Below are positions 12,999 to 25,630 of a DNA stretch of 64,000 bases, piece after piece. The position numbers and the translations under genes were made by a program. The first letter of the stretch is position 1. Each line of letters starts with the position of its first letter. The DNA comes from Mallotus nudiflorus. Its lineage: Eukaryota > Streptophyta > Magnoliopsida > Malpighiales > Euphorbiaceae. The notes under the pieces are model-generated. The model was not told where the DNA came from. It did no database searches and was given only the letters and a program-made list of their open reading frames with translations. The DNA lies in contig CANTUR010000644.1 of assembly GCA_947683625.1 (NCBI GenBank), positions 62,001 to 126,000 of the forward strand, given 5' to 3'.

Positions 12999-13420
12999 CA
13001 TGTAGCATGAATAATCAATAATCAATTGATTATAAAGAAAACAAGTCTTAAATACATAGATAAAATTCTCAATCTAGAGAAAATTCAAAGCAAAGCTTTT
13101 ATTGAAATTGAAATAATGTCAAAAGTCCCTAACAAAACCCTTAAAACAACTATTCATACTCCAAACATGATTATGGGCAAAATAGAAATCCAATAAAAAT
13201 CCCAAATAACTAATTAAATATAAATCTAAAATAAATAAGGTTTTTTCAATCACGGAGAATGGTTGTGTTAAAATAAAGAATTATCATTCTTCCTTGATGT
13301 CCTAAAATTGAAATTGAAGCAGCCTTTTAAGGACACCCATTCTCCAACACAGAACATTCATTCTTCAACATAGAACACTTATTCTCTAAACACAAAACAA
13401 TCATTCCTCATCACCTGACT
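12999..13420 (-). mobile_element. Possible 3' LTR of Gypsy element A
   Basis: This AT-rich block directly follows, in minus-strand reading, the end of the element A integrase. A purine-rich minus-strand stretch (GAGAGGG) lies near 13430. Candidate ends are TGAATAATC on the left and CTCATCA on the right. I find no second copy of it in the window to prove that it is an LTR, so ends are approximate. Confidence 0.3.
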
Positions 13421-13439
13421 TAACCCTCTCAAATTTGAA

Positions 13440-14104
13440 TTAAGGAATAGCAGTGTCACAAGCCAGAATGGTCATCGTGCCTTCAAGCTTCAAATGAATA
13501 ATCTCCATCGTTCACCTTCACTTGCAAAGAATTCATCCTTGAGTTATTTTCTAGATTTTCAAGGCTCATATATGACATAAAAAAAAGTAAGATCAACAAT
13601 ATTAAATGTCTCTAAAATTTCCATCCAATTAGGTAAATCCTTAACATAAGCATTTTCATTGATCTTCCTAACAATCTCATATAATCCATATTTCTATTAT
13701 TGCATTTTACTATGCCCTCCATGCATTCTTACCTTGCTAATAAACACCATCACTTTATTTCTAACATCAAACACCTTTAGTCTTTTATGTTTGTTTGTTT
13801 CCATCTTATATTTAACATTAGCTTTCTCTATCTTGTTCTTAACATCTGTTTTCACTTTTTAGACTTGCCTACTAGATCACCAACTGTGACACTAAGACTT
13901 GTGGCAATATAAATAACATTACTGTAGGCAAACTCCACTTTTGCTATGGCAAAATTCCATTATTTTGGCCTATCCATACAAATACTCTGAATAAAACCAC
14001 CTCTGTCTAACTATGGATGCATTGTGCTTCTAAAATTTAAAGGTGAATCAAATAACTTCTAAAGAGTCATCTAAAAGTGCCTAAGAAATTTGGTGTCATG
14101 ATCA
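13440..14104 (-). pseudogene. Gypsy element A integrase, C-terminal half (broken)
   Basis: Minus-strand translation gives a decayed Ty3/Gypsy integrase: HDTKFLRHF right at the 14104 edge, then a core with stops, then NKHKRLKVF, a basic linker, and KINENAYVKDLP with TFNIVDL, which is the usual C-terminal beta-barrel part of Gypsy integrases. Several stop codons interrupt it. The upstream half of the same gene is not adjacent but sits at 40962 and above, because element B is inserted between the halves. Confidence 0.75.
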
Positions 14105-14109
14105 AATGT

Positions 14110-16263
14110 TGTAGACAGCGGGATCTAGCATGCGTCTAAGATTTTAACAACCATTATACTATTTGAGCTTAGTACTTTAGAGAACATACTAGTATATCAT
14201 AAAAGACATAGTGTGGAGATGAGGAATCACCACCCAGGGTAATAACTGAGATAATTCAAAGGTGGTGGTAACTCGATTCTCTAAAAGAGAGTTAACACCA
14301 TAACCAGAAGATTCTGGATACAGAATGTTAACTTCTTTTAGTCTTGTGTTCATTTAGAATTAGTTTATTAATTACTAAATTATTCTCTAATTACATACAA
14401 TTTCATATAAATCCTAATTTAGCATCCATCTAACTCCAAGGCAACTAGTCATGAAAGAGTACATAAAAAATGCATTCATATAACGAGAGGTCCCTAAATT
14501 AGTCTAAACTATATTAATTTTTAATTAGGTTAGCTAAGTTTATATTTTATTTAAAAGTGAAATGAAACTAAAGGTGGGCCTACATTTTAATTAAAGTAGT
14601 GAACTAAATCTACTTTTTTAATTATAAAGAAATAGGCCGAAGTCTATTCATTTTTATGGAAATGAATTTGGATTGGGTTTGAATTAATGGGTCTAGTTCT
14701 AATTAATTTTAACTTAAGTGAAAAATAGGTCTAAGTCTATTTATTTTTATAAAAAGAATAGATGCTTTAATGGACTGGGCTATGTTTAAATTAATTTAAA
14801 TTAAACTATAATGGGCCTAAATTGATTTTAAAGTTAATTAAAACCTAAAATCCAATTAAAAGTTTATTTTAAATGGGTTAATCCTAAACGTTGACTTGGG
14901 GCCTAAAATGAATAAAAATAAACAAACAAGCTCAAAAACATAAAAAAAAAAAAAAAAAAAACTTAAGCAATCAAATAAAAAGATCAAACAAGCAATTAAG
15001 TTATATTTTTCTAAAGAACCCTAATTTGATTTCATGCAAACTAATATTAATCTACAACCACCATTGATTTATTAGGGTTTTACCAAATATATCTAATTTA
15101 CAAATTAATTTTAATGACATTAAATAAAAATATTCACTATCTCCCACTATTGGGGCTATTACAACCTACTACAAAAATAAATAAAATAATAAATACAAGC
15201 CCATAATAAAAATACAAACCAAGGAAAACACAACACAGAAATAATAAAATTAAATTAAATTAAATTAAAACCCTAATCTATGTTTAAATGATACATGGGC
15301 ATATCCATGACATTTCATGGATCTTCATGGGTTGTCCATTGATTTTGTTCTCCACAGTGTTCATGTCACCCCATCCATCAAGAGAATAAAAATAAAAAAA
15401 TTAGTGAATAAATTATTAAAAAATATTAATAATAATAAACAAAATTAAATTAAAAAATAAAATCAAAATAAAAGAAGAAGGAGAAGAAGATTTGAGAATG
15501 AGATGCAATATTGATTTTCCTCAGAAGGATGATCATCGTTGACAAAAGCCTATGGTTTTTGTTGTGTTTATCTATGGTTTTAGTTTATTTGATTTTATTT
15601 TTTGGCCAAGAACTAGAGAAAAGTAAGTAAAAAAATAAAGAAGTGTGGGTGTGCTTCAGCTCATATTAGAGAATAAAAAAGGCAGAGAGGAAAAAAATGA
15701 TAAAAACTCCCATCACCTCCCTGCAGAAAACAAATTTTTTATATTTATCAAACACGCGTCATGTAACCCTAAATTGGGATTAGGATAAGTATTAAAAAAA
15801 TTATTCATATCATTTATTTAATAAAAAATATATTTATCTAATAAAAACATATTTATCAAATAAAACAATCAATCAAAAATAAGTATAACAATAAAATAAA
15901 ATAATAAATAATAATAATAAATTACAGAGTGCCATTTCCCTGTCGAAAGTGTGGATTTCCGACCAGAAATCTATTTTTCCAAATCTATATTTCCGATTGG
16001 AAATCTACATTTCTGATGGCAACCTTTTTTTTTTTTTGAATTTTCTCTTGTTTTTAAATTTATTATTATTATTTTTAAAAAATAATTAAAAATGAAAGTT
16101 AAAGTTAAGTCCTAAAAAAATAAAATAAAATAAATAAAAATAATTTATAATTTACTTCAAAACCAATAAATAAGATCCAATAAATATAATTTCATAGTTA
16201 ATTTTCATCATTGGGTCCTTTATTGCATCCATACTCAAATCATCTAGAAATTAAATGCTTACA
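14110..16263 (-). repeat. 3' LTR of element B (2154 bp)
   Basis: The LTR runs from TGTAGACAGCGGG to ATGCTTACA. A related copy forms 28721-31393 plus 40907-40956, and an inverted copy is at 53990-55857. Compared with the 5' LTR, changes near the end are mostly C/T and G/A at CpG-like sites (CAGCGGG against TATAGGG), as expected from methylated-cytosine decay. Confidence 0.8.
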
Positions 16264-16284
16264 GTTGCCCCTTTTTGTTGTTGT
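16264..16284 (-). other. Polypurine tract of element B
   Basis: On the minus strand AAAAAGGGGCAAC directly precedes the LTR start TGTAAGC. The B-family copy at 53990 has ACAAAAGGGGATAAC at the same place, so this is the plus-strand priming site of the family and fixes the orientation. Confidence 0.65.
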
Positions 16285-16436
16285 TTGCTTGACAAATTGT
16301 GGTAAAACAAATAAGCATAAAATTTCTAAACAAAAAGTTAGAATACTTACCTGTGTGCCATAACTATGTATGACACTATGCAATATTGAATGCGATTTAA
16401 GGAACACTAGAATTCTTGTGGAATTTCTAGCTATGA

Positions 16437-17190
16437 TGCTATCACTTCGTTCAGTGAATAGCGATTGACACTGTGTTCAGTGCATTTTGGAAACAGACTG
16501 TAGTTCTGGTGGAACATGTAGTGGTAAGGCTATCACTATATTTAGTGAATAGCAGTTGACAATTGTGTTTAGTGAATAACAATTGACATTGCATTTAGTG
16601 TATTTTGAAAACATGCTATAGTTCTGGTGGAACATATAGCGATGTTGCTATCACTGTGTTCAGTGAATAGCGATTGACAATGCCTTCAGTGTAATTTGAA
16701 AACAAGCTATAATTATAGTGGAACATATAACAGTGATGCTATCACTGTGTTCAGTGAATAGCGATTAACACTACGTTTAGTGTATTTTGAAGACATGCTA
16801 TAGTTCCTGTGGAACATATAGCGACGATGCTATCACTGTGTTAAGTGAATAGCAATTGACACTGTGTTTAGTGTATTTTGAAAACAGGTTATAGTTCCTA
16901 TGGAACATATAGTGGTGATGCTATCACTGTGTTCAGTGAATAGCTGTTGACACTACGTTCAATGTATTTTGAAAATAAACTATAGTTCTAGTGGAACATA
17001 TAACGGTGATGCTATTATTGAGTTCAGTGAATAGTAATTACCATTGTGTTCAGTGTATTTTGAAAACAGACTATAGTTCCTATAGAACATATAATGGTGA
17101 TGTTATCACTATGTTTAATGAATAACGATTGACATTGTGTTAAGTGTATTTTGCTATATTCCCTATGGGATTTTTAGCGAGTGATAAGTT
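16437..17190. repeat. 91-bp tandem repeat, about 8 copies, with internal hairpin
   Basis: GCTATCACTGTGTTCAGTG recurs at about 16649, 16738, 16829, 16920 and, altered, at 16438, 16528, 17010 and 17101, giving a period of about 91 bases. Each unit holds an inverted pair of the form CTATAGTTCC...GGAACATATAG that can fold. The array lies between the polypurine tract and the interior of element B. It has no open frame of note. Confidence 0.8.
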
Positions 17191-17229
17191 CCTGTTATAT
17201 TCCCTATAGGACGTTTAACAAGTGACACT

Positions 17230-18521
17230 TGTTGACCTTAGCAATAATCAATCTTAATTTTGATATTAACAAACTTAATTTTGAGCATTTAATTTGTTTG
17301 TCTAAGTGTGTACAAGTTAGGACTCCATTGAAAGTTAAAATGAAGTATAATTATCTTGGGCTAATTCGACCTCTGAGATTCAAGGAGGCTTTTGACATCC
17401 TTAGAGCTTTATAATAAGAAAGTTATCTTCTTTAAATTTGAAGTATACATCTTGAGATTTTTGAATTGGGCTTGCTTGTCAAAATCTGAGTTCATTTGGG
17501 TATGTAAATATTAAGTCAAAATCAATATATGCAGCTACCATTTCAGATTGTACAGCTCTTAGTATTTTGGATATATCTTGAGCTACATAAGTCCAATTGA
17601 AGTGATTCAAAATGATATGAAATTATAAGGAAAATATTTATAATTATTTGATGAAAGAATGAGCAAATTTAAAAATCTCCAATAGAAAATCACAGCTTCA
17701 ACTTGTGTATAGCTGTCTGATAATAGTCTATATTTTGGATTTCATAGCTCTTAGTATTTTAGACATATCTTGAGGTACAAAAGTCCAATTGAGGTGATTT
17801 TACATCTAAAGCTAAGTTAAATATATACAACTTTTATGAAGAAAGTATGGGCAAATTCTAATGTCTTCAGTAGCCAATCACGGTTTCAATCTATGCATAG
17901 CTGTCTAATAGCATCACTTTCAATAATTCAAAATTATAAACATTGGATTCAAAATATAGATGTTGGATACATTATTTTCATTGAGTGTTTTCTATATAAA
18001 CACCTCTAGAGCTGAATAGAAGTTAAGAAACTTATTTACGATTCATTCTTTCTTAAGTATTCAATTGAGCTCTAAAATTCTGTTAAACAATTCTTTGTTT
18101 ATGTAACTTTTATAAGAGTTGGTTTTGTGTTAGAAATAGAAATTATCTTCATTTTAAATCTTAGGATAGATTAGAAACAAAGTGAGATATATTTCTAAAG
18201 GAATTAATTTAAGTGTTGTCCATTAAAAAACTTGGGATTTGGTTTTTGAGTGAGCCTTGAAAACTCAAGTTGTAAGGTTGTAAGAGTGAGCCATAAAACT
18301 CTTGTGTAATCTCAATATTGTGAATAAGATTATAGGTGATTGAAAATCCTAACTTGGGGATAAGTTAGGTGGAGATGTAGGATTGTTGTTGAATCTGAAC
18401 TCCTTAAATTTTTATGTTCTTCATTCTTCTTTCTCAACTTCAATTTAATTATTGCAAAGAATTTTTTAATTTTTAATTTTTATTTGATAGTCCTATTCAC
18501 CCCCCTCTAGGAATTTTATCA
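17230..18521 (+). mobile_element. Solo LTR of Copia C family inside element B
   Basis: TGTTGACC at the left and TTTTATCA at the right match the ends of the Copia C LTRs at 31394-32905 and 39406-40906, here in the opposite orientation. The whole block is homologous to them (for example CACCCCCCTCTAGGA near the end). Flanks ACACT (17225-17229) and ACATT (18522-18526) are a 5-bp target duplication with one change. It interrupts a tandem array of element B that resumes on the other side. Confidence 0.85.
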
Positions 18522-18526
18522 ACATT

Positions 18527-18830
18527 ATATTCATTGTGGGACGTCTAGTGATTATGATTTTTACTATATTCCATGTGGAATGTCTAGTGAAAATATGTTA
18601 TAACTATTGTATAGTGTCTAGCTAATTGTATTATACTTCCTATAGAACGTTTAGTAATTATGACTAAAAGTTTTACTATATTTCATAGTGAACATTTAGC
18701 GAAAATATGCTATAACTACTATATAATGTCTAGCAAAAGTGATTGAAGAAAAGTGTTATAACTACTATGTAGTGTGTAGTGATTTATGATTTGAAAGTGA
18801 TCAGTTGTAATCCATCCATTACTTGCTAAC
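18527..18830. repeat. Continuation of element B short tandem array
   Basis: Units of the type ACTATATTCCATGTGGAATGT followed by TATAACTACTATATAATGTC repeat here and also just left of the solo LTR (17150-17225). They match, in reverse complement, the array at 53080-53820 before the other B-family LTR. The remaining sequence to 19408 is unique B interior with no recognisable coding. Confidence 0.6.
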
Positions 18831-19690
18831 CGATGATGTTGCAATCCATAGTTGCTTGCAGTTAGTTGCAACCCTTTCATTACTCACTGATAATGCTACA
18901 GCCTATAATTGCTTGTGATTTAGATGTAACCTTTTATTGTTCACTACTTTATTCTTATCAAACTACAAGTCTTTCATTGCTCGCCCTTACTGTTGTAATT
19001 CATAATTACTTGTGATTTTTATCTTTGGCTATTTGATTTGAATGCTTGAATTTTTTATGCTAAATTATTGGAATTTGTGCACATTTTTTTGAATTTATGC
19101 ACCGATTACTTTGATCAACTACCTTCATTGCAGTTAATTTTGATTGACTTGATAGTGCTAGTGTTGATTTCACATATTGGGTTTATCTTTTTCTGGACCT
19201 GCTATTCCTGAAGAATTGTTAAAATTAGTTTCAACATGATAATTGTACAAAAAAGTACATTATATTTTTGAAAATTTATGAGAAAATTTATACTTTATCA
19301 TGAGATAATGTGCACTCAACGAATCTCACTAATTTTAATTTTCAGGACTATCATTTATTTACAATTCATAAGAGTCAGAGGTATCATTAACCATCTTATA
19401 TTGAGAGCATATTTGTAATACCCTACATACATATACATATGTATATATAATTATTTTAATATTAAGGGACACATTTTTTCTCGAGAAGTACTATTAATAG
19501 TTAATTTGCATTATATTAAAGTATAAAATTTTGTTAACATTATATTTTAGGATAAATATTAATTTAAATGTGCATATCTATTCACATGTGTATATATATA
19601 TATATATAGATATATGTATATAATATAGTATAAAGTGTAATTATATACTTGTGTATATATATGTATACGTTTTCATGAAGTATATGGTAG

Positions 19691-19697
<7 letters not shown>

Positions 19698-19778
<81 letters not shown>

Positions 19779-19900
19779 TATAGGTACACTATTATACTTG
19801 AATATACATTGTGTATATATATATGTGTGTATTTATATATGATATATATATATATATATAGTATATATGTATATAGTCATAATGTAGTATAATAAGTATA

Positions 19901-19945
<45 letters not shown>
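19698..19945. repeat. Long (TA)n runs in D LTR
   Basis: Three TA runs lie at about 19698-19776, 19841-19860 and 19903-19944, separated by short related sequence. Open frames here on both strands are Tyr-Ile repeats and are not genes. Confidence 0.9.
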
Positions 19946-19947
<2 letters not shown>

Positions 19948-19959
19948 TATATGTATGTT

Positions 19960-20226
19960 TTGAGGAGGAAGAAGGCAGAACCGAGCTCCCTCCTCCCCAC
20001 CTTCGCGAATCCTTCGACCACCACCGTCACTGCGCCTCCCCCACCTCCGGCCGCCGTCTGCTACTCCCTCTTCCTTCTCCCTCGCCTCCGGCCACCTGCA
20101 GAGCCGCCGGAAGCTGCTGGAAAGAAGAAAGCCGAGAGTTTTGCTCTAACTCACCCAAGCTTCGTCCGACCACCATTTTCCTCCATTCCGGTGCCAATCT
20201 CCTCCCCTTGCACCGGTGAGGCTTAA
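19960..20226 (+). other. GC-rich Pro/Ser-rich block in D LTR
   Basis: GC content rises sharply against the surroundings. An open frame of 91 codons (19951-20226) is Pro/Ser/Ala-rich and ends beside CCGGTGAGG, which resembles a splice donor. The truncated D copy at 1-170 has a comparable C-rich block on its minus strand. It may be the transcribed leader of the element. I do not call a protein. Confidence 0.35.
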
Positions 20227-21904
20227 TCTAACCTTTGTTTAAGCTTTGATCATGAATTGATTGAGTTTTGGTTGATTTTCAGTTTGTGAACTCTAAGGTT
20301 TCGAAATTTTTTTAACTTAGTCTAGCTTGATTCATGCAAACTCCCTTTACAAATGTGATTCCTAGTAGCTTAATCTACCTCTAGGAATTTTTGTATAATT
20401 TTTGGAATTTATTTTCATTTTTGGTGAATTTTGGATATTTAAATAATTTTTTAGGAATTTTCGGGAATTAATTATAAAAATGGCAAATAATAATGATAAT
20501 TGACATTTTGGTGATATTAAGTGTTGAAATTAATTTTAGGGTAAGGTAGATAATTTTAAGAAGATTATACAATTTTTTTTGGAATTTTTATACATTATGT
20601 CAAAATTAAATAATTAGGCTAATTTTTGGAATTTTGGTTAAAAAGGTTATGAAACTTGATAAATGAGGTTATTAGTGAAAAATATGAATTTTAGAACTCA
20701 AATCATAATTTTTGAGATTTTTATACTATTTTTATAAATATATTTGAGTTTATGCCAAAAAATTGATTTTTAGAGTAAATAATATTTTTGGGAGAAAATT
20801 TGTTGGTTAACTAAATGTTTTAATTATATTAAGAAAATGTATCTTGAGAAAATGAATTTTTGACATGATTAAATAATTTTAAGGAATTATTTTCAGTATT
20901 AAAAACTCATTAAGTAAATTATGTATTTTAGGGGGTAAAAATGTAATTTTACACTAAATATGATAAATATATATTTTAATTAGTTTTATTAATAATTAAA
21001 GGGTTTAGATAATTTTTATAAATTAATTGACATAATTTCCTAGGTAATGTAAATTTTGATTATCAAATTCCCAATATACATATATATACATATAATACAT
21101 TGCACTAGTTTTAATTTGGGCTATAATTATAATTTTAATATGATTGGAATACAAATTTAATTGCTCAATTTTGAATAATGGAGATTTTGTATAATTTTTA
21201 TCTATTCTAGTATGTATGTATGCGATATATGTATTTAAGGAACACATATTATTAATTTTTTTTGATATTGTATTTGAGTTGTGATCTCGGTCGGGGCCAA
21301 TTGTGTTTTGGGAGCCCGACTCGAGTGTGAATGGTTTTGGAATTAGAAGTGCATTTTCTATGCAGGTTTGGCTCTACTTTTGGTAGAGAGATGTCCGTTT
21401 TACAGAGGAGACTCTGCCGAAATTTCGATAGATTTTCTCGTAAAACGTGATATCTGTAAAATTTCCTACCGTTACTTAGGTTAACTCCTGTCTGTCGAGT
21501 CTCGTCCGGTTTTCATCGAGTCAGTCTGGAATTTTATTATTTTGCTGATTCCTGATTTCGATTCCTTAGTCATGTTTTAAAAAGTCGATTCATTGTTTTC
21601 TTTTAGAGCATATCGGAGCAGAAGCCGTGAGGCCGAGGCAGACGCGTGGTCGTCAGCCTTCGCATTCATCCTGTAAGTCGATAAAATGATCTGTGCGTAT
21701 GTTTGTTTAAAGAATGCATGCGCTCGTATTTCTATTATATTGATCATATGATTTATTTAATTTAATGCTATCATTTACGATTTAAATGCAAATTATTTAT
21801 TTAAAATCGATTTGAGGAATTTTGGTAGAACGAGCTACCTGGTGGGCCTCACCAGGACTATGTGCACATGGTAGAGATTGAGAGATAGATCCGATAACTG
21901 TTTG

Positions 21905-22125
21905 ATTGATGAATATTAAACTGGGACGGGTGCCTCGGTAGATGCCTTTGCTCTCGGGGACCGCCAGTGATGGGAAAGTCAATGATGGACTGGGACGAGT
22001 GCCTCGGTTGATGCCTTAGCTCTCGGGGACCGCCAGAGCCATATATTTGGATTAAGTGAATGACTACGGCTTGGTGCCTCGGTTGATGCCCTTGCTCTCG
22101 GGGACCGGTAGTCTAGTTGGAATAA
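21905..22125 (+). repeat. Three imperfect copies of a GC-rich unit in D LTR
   Basis: The core GTGCCTCGGTTGATGCC with GCTCTCGGGGACCG follows within about 15 bases and occurs at about 21928, 21990 and 22074, spaced 60-85 bases apart. It lies before the segment of D that is shared with the inverted copy at 63780-63900. Confidence 0.75.
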
Positions 22126-22810
22126 GTGGGCCCAGTTGGCCATTTAGACTTGGGTTTAGGGTTCTACCGAGATTTTTCCAAAGCTATACTTATATATGTA
22201 TTATAAAATATTTTCACTATAAATACATGTAGTTTCAAAAAAAAAAAAGGGGTTTTCAAACCGTACAGCTCTTTTATTGACTTACTCAGTGAGGTCTGAT
22301 TCCCCTCAATTTATTTTTTTTCAGGAGCTTGGGAGTTCGACCTCAGACTACCTCTACGCCGGATTTCTTCTTCACCGGCTATTTTACGTAGGTCATTATA
22401 AGCTGTACTGTGTATTAATCTAGGATGCTGCAGTAGTATATGTATTGAGAATTTGTATTGTTTAACCAAATTATGTAGTTTATCTGTATGAAATACATTT
22501 ATGTATATGACGTAAATTCAATTTATAGTATGTTCTGTTTTTAATTAAAGTTAAAATGTGAATGGTTTTATTTTCTTTTTCCTTAGGCTTACTACGGGTT
22601 TCGGTGGCCTTATGCCTACCCATTCCTTAGTGCCGGTCACGTGCCCTCGGGTTCGGGTTGTGACAATATTATTTACCAAGTGAAGAGCTAACTTCCATAC
22701 CCAACTTCAAGGAGAATTTGCTAAACAAAACTCATGAAAATTGAGCATAAAAAGATGAATTATAAGTATTAAAATAGTCTTTGAGTTATGTTTTGTTCTT
22801 TTCTTCCTTA

Positions 22811-23145
22811 TCTGAGTATTCCTCCACCTCTCTGATATTACTCAGTGTGGATCCCATTAGAAAGGTCATTTGGATACTCATACTCTTATAGAGTATTGGA
22901 GTGAATAAAGTAGCTTTTGATGAGGTACTCTTTTAGTATTCCCCCACCTTTCTTGTATTACTCAGCGTGGATACCGTCAGAGGATCATGTTGATATTCTT
23001 ACTCATTTCTGAGCATTGGAGTACATTATGCTTGCTCTTATTTTAATTCTCCTCTTAGTATGCCCCTACCTTTCTCCTATTACTTAGCATGGATACCATC
23101 AAGGGATTTTGTACTCGTACTCATTTCTAAGCATTGGAGTAGAAT
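22811..23145. repeat. Three copies of an about 122-bp unit
   Basis: Units share a start like AGTATTCCCCCACC, then ATTACTCAG(C/T)GTGGAT, then CATTTCTGAGCATTGGAGT. They begin at about 22811, 22930 and 23050 and differ by many substitutions, so the array is old. Confidence 0.7.
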
Positions 23146-25545
23146 ATATGCATATTCAATATTTAAAAGACTGAAATTATACTATAAAATTCAAGAAATT
23201 TATGCTTTAAGTCCATAGATTTTTTTTTACATATTCTTCTCCTCATTTAGGTGCAAAGAAAGCATTAGATTGATTAGAGTTTATAAACTCTTAGTATAGA
23301 GTTATTAACTGATTATCTGAATTCTGCGAGGCTAATAAAAGAAAGCCACTAAAATCAAAGTTCATGAGATAAATTTTTACAGATGATCTCATGAAGTGGA
23401 TGAATTTGCTTTCAATCTATGAATTTTATTATTGATATTGTAAAGATATAGAGTTGTGTTACTTCCTTTTATTATTTTTCAGGGTATTTGCCATGCAAGG
23501 TGATACTCTGATGAATGATTAGAATTTGCAATCTTGCTCAATCTTACTAATGCATTTTTCATTCTTTTTTTTCCCTACATGAAATACTATAAGTTAGTAT
23601 GGTCTATTTGCAAGTGAATAGATTTTTTCAAAATGCAATATTATTCATTTACATTCTTCCCTTTTAATTGTGATAATGATGTCTCTTATCATAAGGTCAT
23701 GATAGTCTACCATTAAGGTCATAGCCTAAGGATGAATTTTTCTTTCTATCATTCTCAATTATGCTATGGTTGAGGGCTTCATTCCTTTTATTGACATCTC
23801 TTGTAAAAAAAGGTTCATGAGTTATATGACTTATTTCATGATCACAGAGGTTTTAGAATGCATTCATTTCAAGTTTTGAGTGCATCCTTCCCTTTTATAG
23901 CTAATGCATGTATTGCTGACAGGTTGGACCTTTTTGTCGTCACTTTCTCCACCTTATACTGGTCTCGATATTGTGAAATTTACTCTGACTAGTTAGCAGT
24001 TGATTGAGATTCTCTAAACATTCAATGCCCTATCTTTTGCTTGAGCATTCTTATTTCAGAAATACAGTTGAGAGCATTCATTGGAGCTAATTCCTATTGA
24101 CCCATATGAGGTATGCTTGTCTTTTGCTACTTATTGACCATATTTTGCTTTTACAGTTCATGGGAGTAAATTGATTTTCCTCTTATTAAGGCTTCAAGTG
24201 ATTCAAAATAATGCTCTATATAAAGCTATAAGGATAGATATCAAGCATAAGGAATCTAAACGTCTAATCCAGCCTCTTGAGATTGCCAAGATGAAGCTTT
24301 TGTAAGTATCACTATCGGTGATATTCTCTTAGTGGATGGGCCCATGATTTATTGGGCTTTTGCGGTATAGAGTCCTGTTGAGCATCAAATTCACCTTGAT
24401 AGAGTTACCTTTTTTCCTTCAGATGCTTCACATGTGAATATTCTGACTACCTTTCTACACTTTTACAACACTAATTTTGAATGTTAGTAGTAGAGTATTT
24501 GCAAAATCTTGCCTAGGTTCAAAGATTTTATTATGCAAAGCAAGTATTTCACAATAAATGTATGCATGTTATATATGACATGCATGATCCCAATAGGTCT
24601 TCTATTTGGAACAGAGCTAAATTGTTAATCTTGGAGTGTAAAAATAAGGTGCTTCATCAACATATTGTAGGTTTGATCTTTGAATGCTCCACTGTTAGTA
24701 CTTCTAATGTTAGAGCTTCTAATATAGTTTGTCAGACAGATGACCAAGCTAGCATGTGCAATCCATGGCTTGACATTGGAGGTTGTGATTGATCGATACA
24801 CTGTTGAACTTTTCTTTTTGCTACTACTTTTATTGTATGATAATTAATGTATTTGTATGTTTGTAGTTTACTTCTTTTTACCCAAGATCTTTTATACTAA
24901 CTCTTATACTTTAGTATTCCATCTTCACTCTTTGAATGTGAACTTACTGTTCTACAATTTGCCCCTAGAGCTCCATTTTTCCCCCCAGTTTCATTTTGAA
25001 TTCATAAACTTTATTCTGGTAGTCTTTTCCATGTATGCAAGGAACTTAATTTATTCACTGTTATTGTTAATTCTTTGACTTACCAACCCGATTAGTTGCA
25101 GTCTCTTGTACAGAAGATACAAAGAAGTGGGTGAACTAACTGAAGAGAGTTCTTGAAGCTAAAATTAACTAGACTTGCTCTTGTTAGAAGAACTCTTGAG
25201 CAGAATGTAAGGTTTGATGTTGATGCAATGATAATTACAAGACAATAGTTACAATGCAAATTATTAGACCACCTTGATTCTTTAGGTACAAAAGGACGCT
25301 AGATTTACAAACAAAATGATAGAGGGGTGACAAGAAAAGAAAATATAACTAAAATAGTGATCTCATAGCTCTAATTTTAGCTTTCATTATGTATTATTTT
25401 TTTCATTCAGATACTTATGTAGTATAATAAAGATGAATATGCAATATTTAAACAAAAACTTCAAATTTAATTTTACTCATTCATTATGGCAAAAAATGAG
25501 AATATTTATTACATCACATGATACAACTCCTATTACCAATTAGTC

Positions 25546-25630
25546 CTTTTAGATTTTCTAATAGAATATTTTTCTCTCATTTTTTCCTTTTAGATTTTCT
25601 AATAGAATATTTTTCTCTCATTTTTATCTT
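25546..25630. repeat. 42-bp nearly perfect tandem duplication
   Basis: CCTTTTAGATTTTCTAATAG and the next 22 bases are repeated at once with almost no change, so this duplication is much younger than the element around it. Confidence 0.8.

Larger units (their letters stand above)
19414..22665. mobile_element. Solo LTR of family D (3252 bp) with perfect ATATT duplication
   Basis: The block begins TGTAATACCC and ends GTTGTGACA, with ATATT at 19409-19413 and 22666-22670. No coding interior is present, so it is a solo LTR in element B. Related sequences occur inverted at 63447-64000 and probably at 1-435. Inside are long TA runs, a GC-rich block at 19960-20220, a triple repeat near 21900-22125, and T-rich stretches ending in CAG. 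Which end is 5' is not settled. Its size would fit a Gypsy chromovirus (Tekay/Del-like) LTR, but this is inference. Confidence 0.85.

Noticed and set aside
16437..17190. Regular repeats considered as a CRISPR-like array
   Set aside because: The units are 91 bases with no unique spacers, and this is plant nuclear DNA inside a retrotransposon.
19651..20030. Open frames rich in Tyr-Ile on both strands
   Set aside because: They are translations of (TA)n repeats in the D LTR.
24562..24792. Plus-strand frame of 76 codons in element B interior
   Set aside because: No recognisable domain; it may be part of a decayed antisense frame, but nothing supports a gene call.
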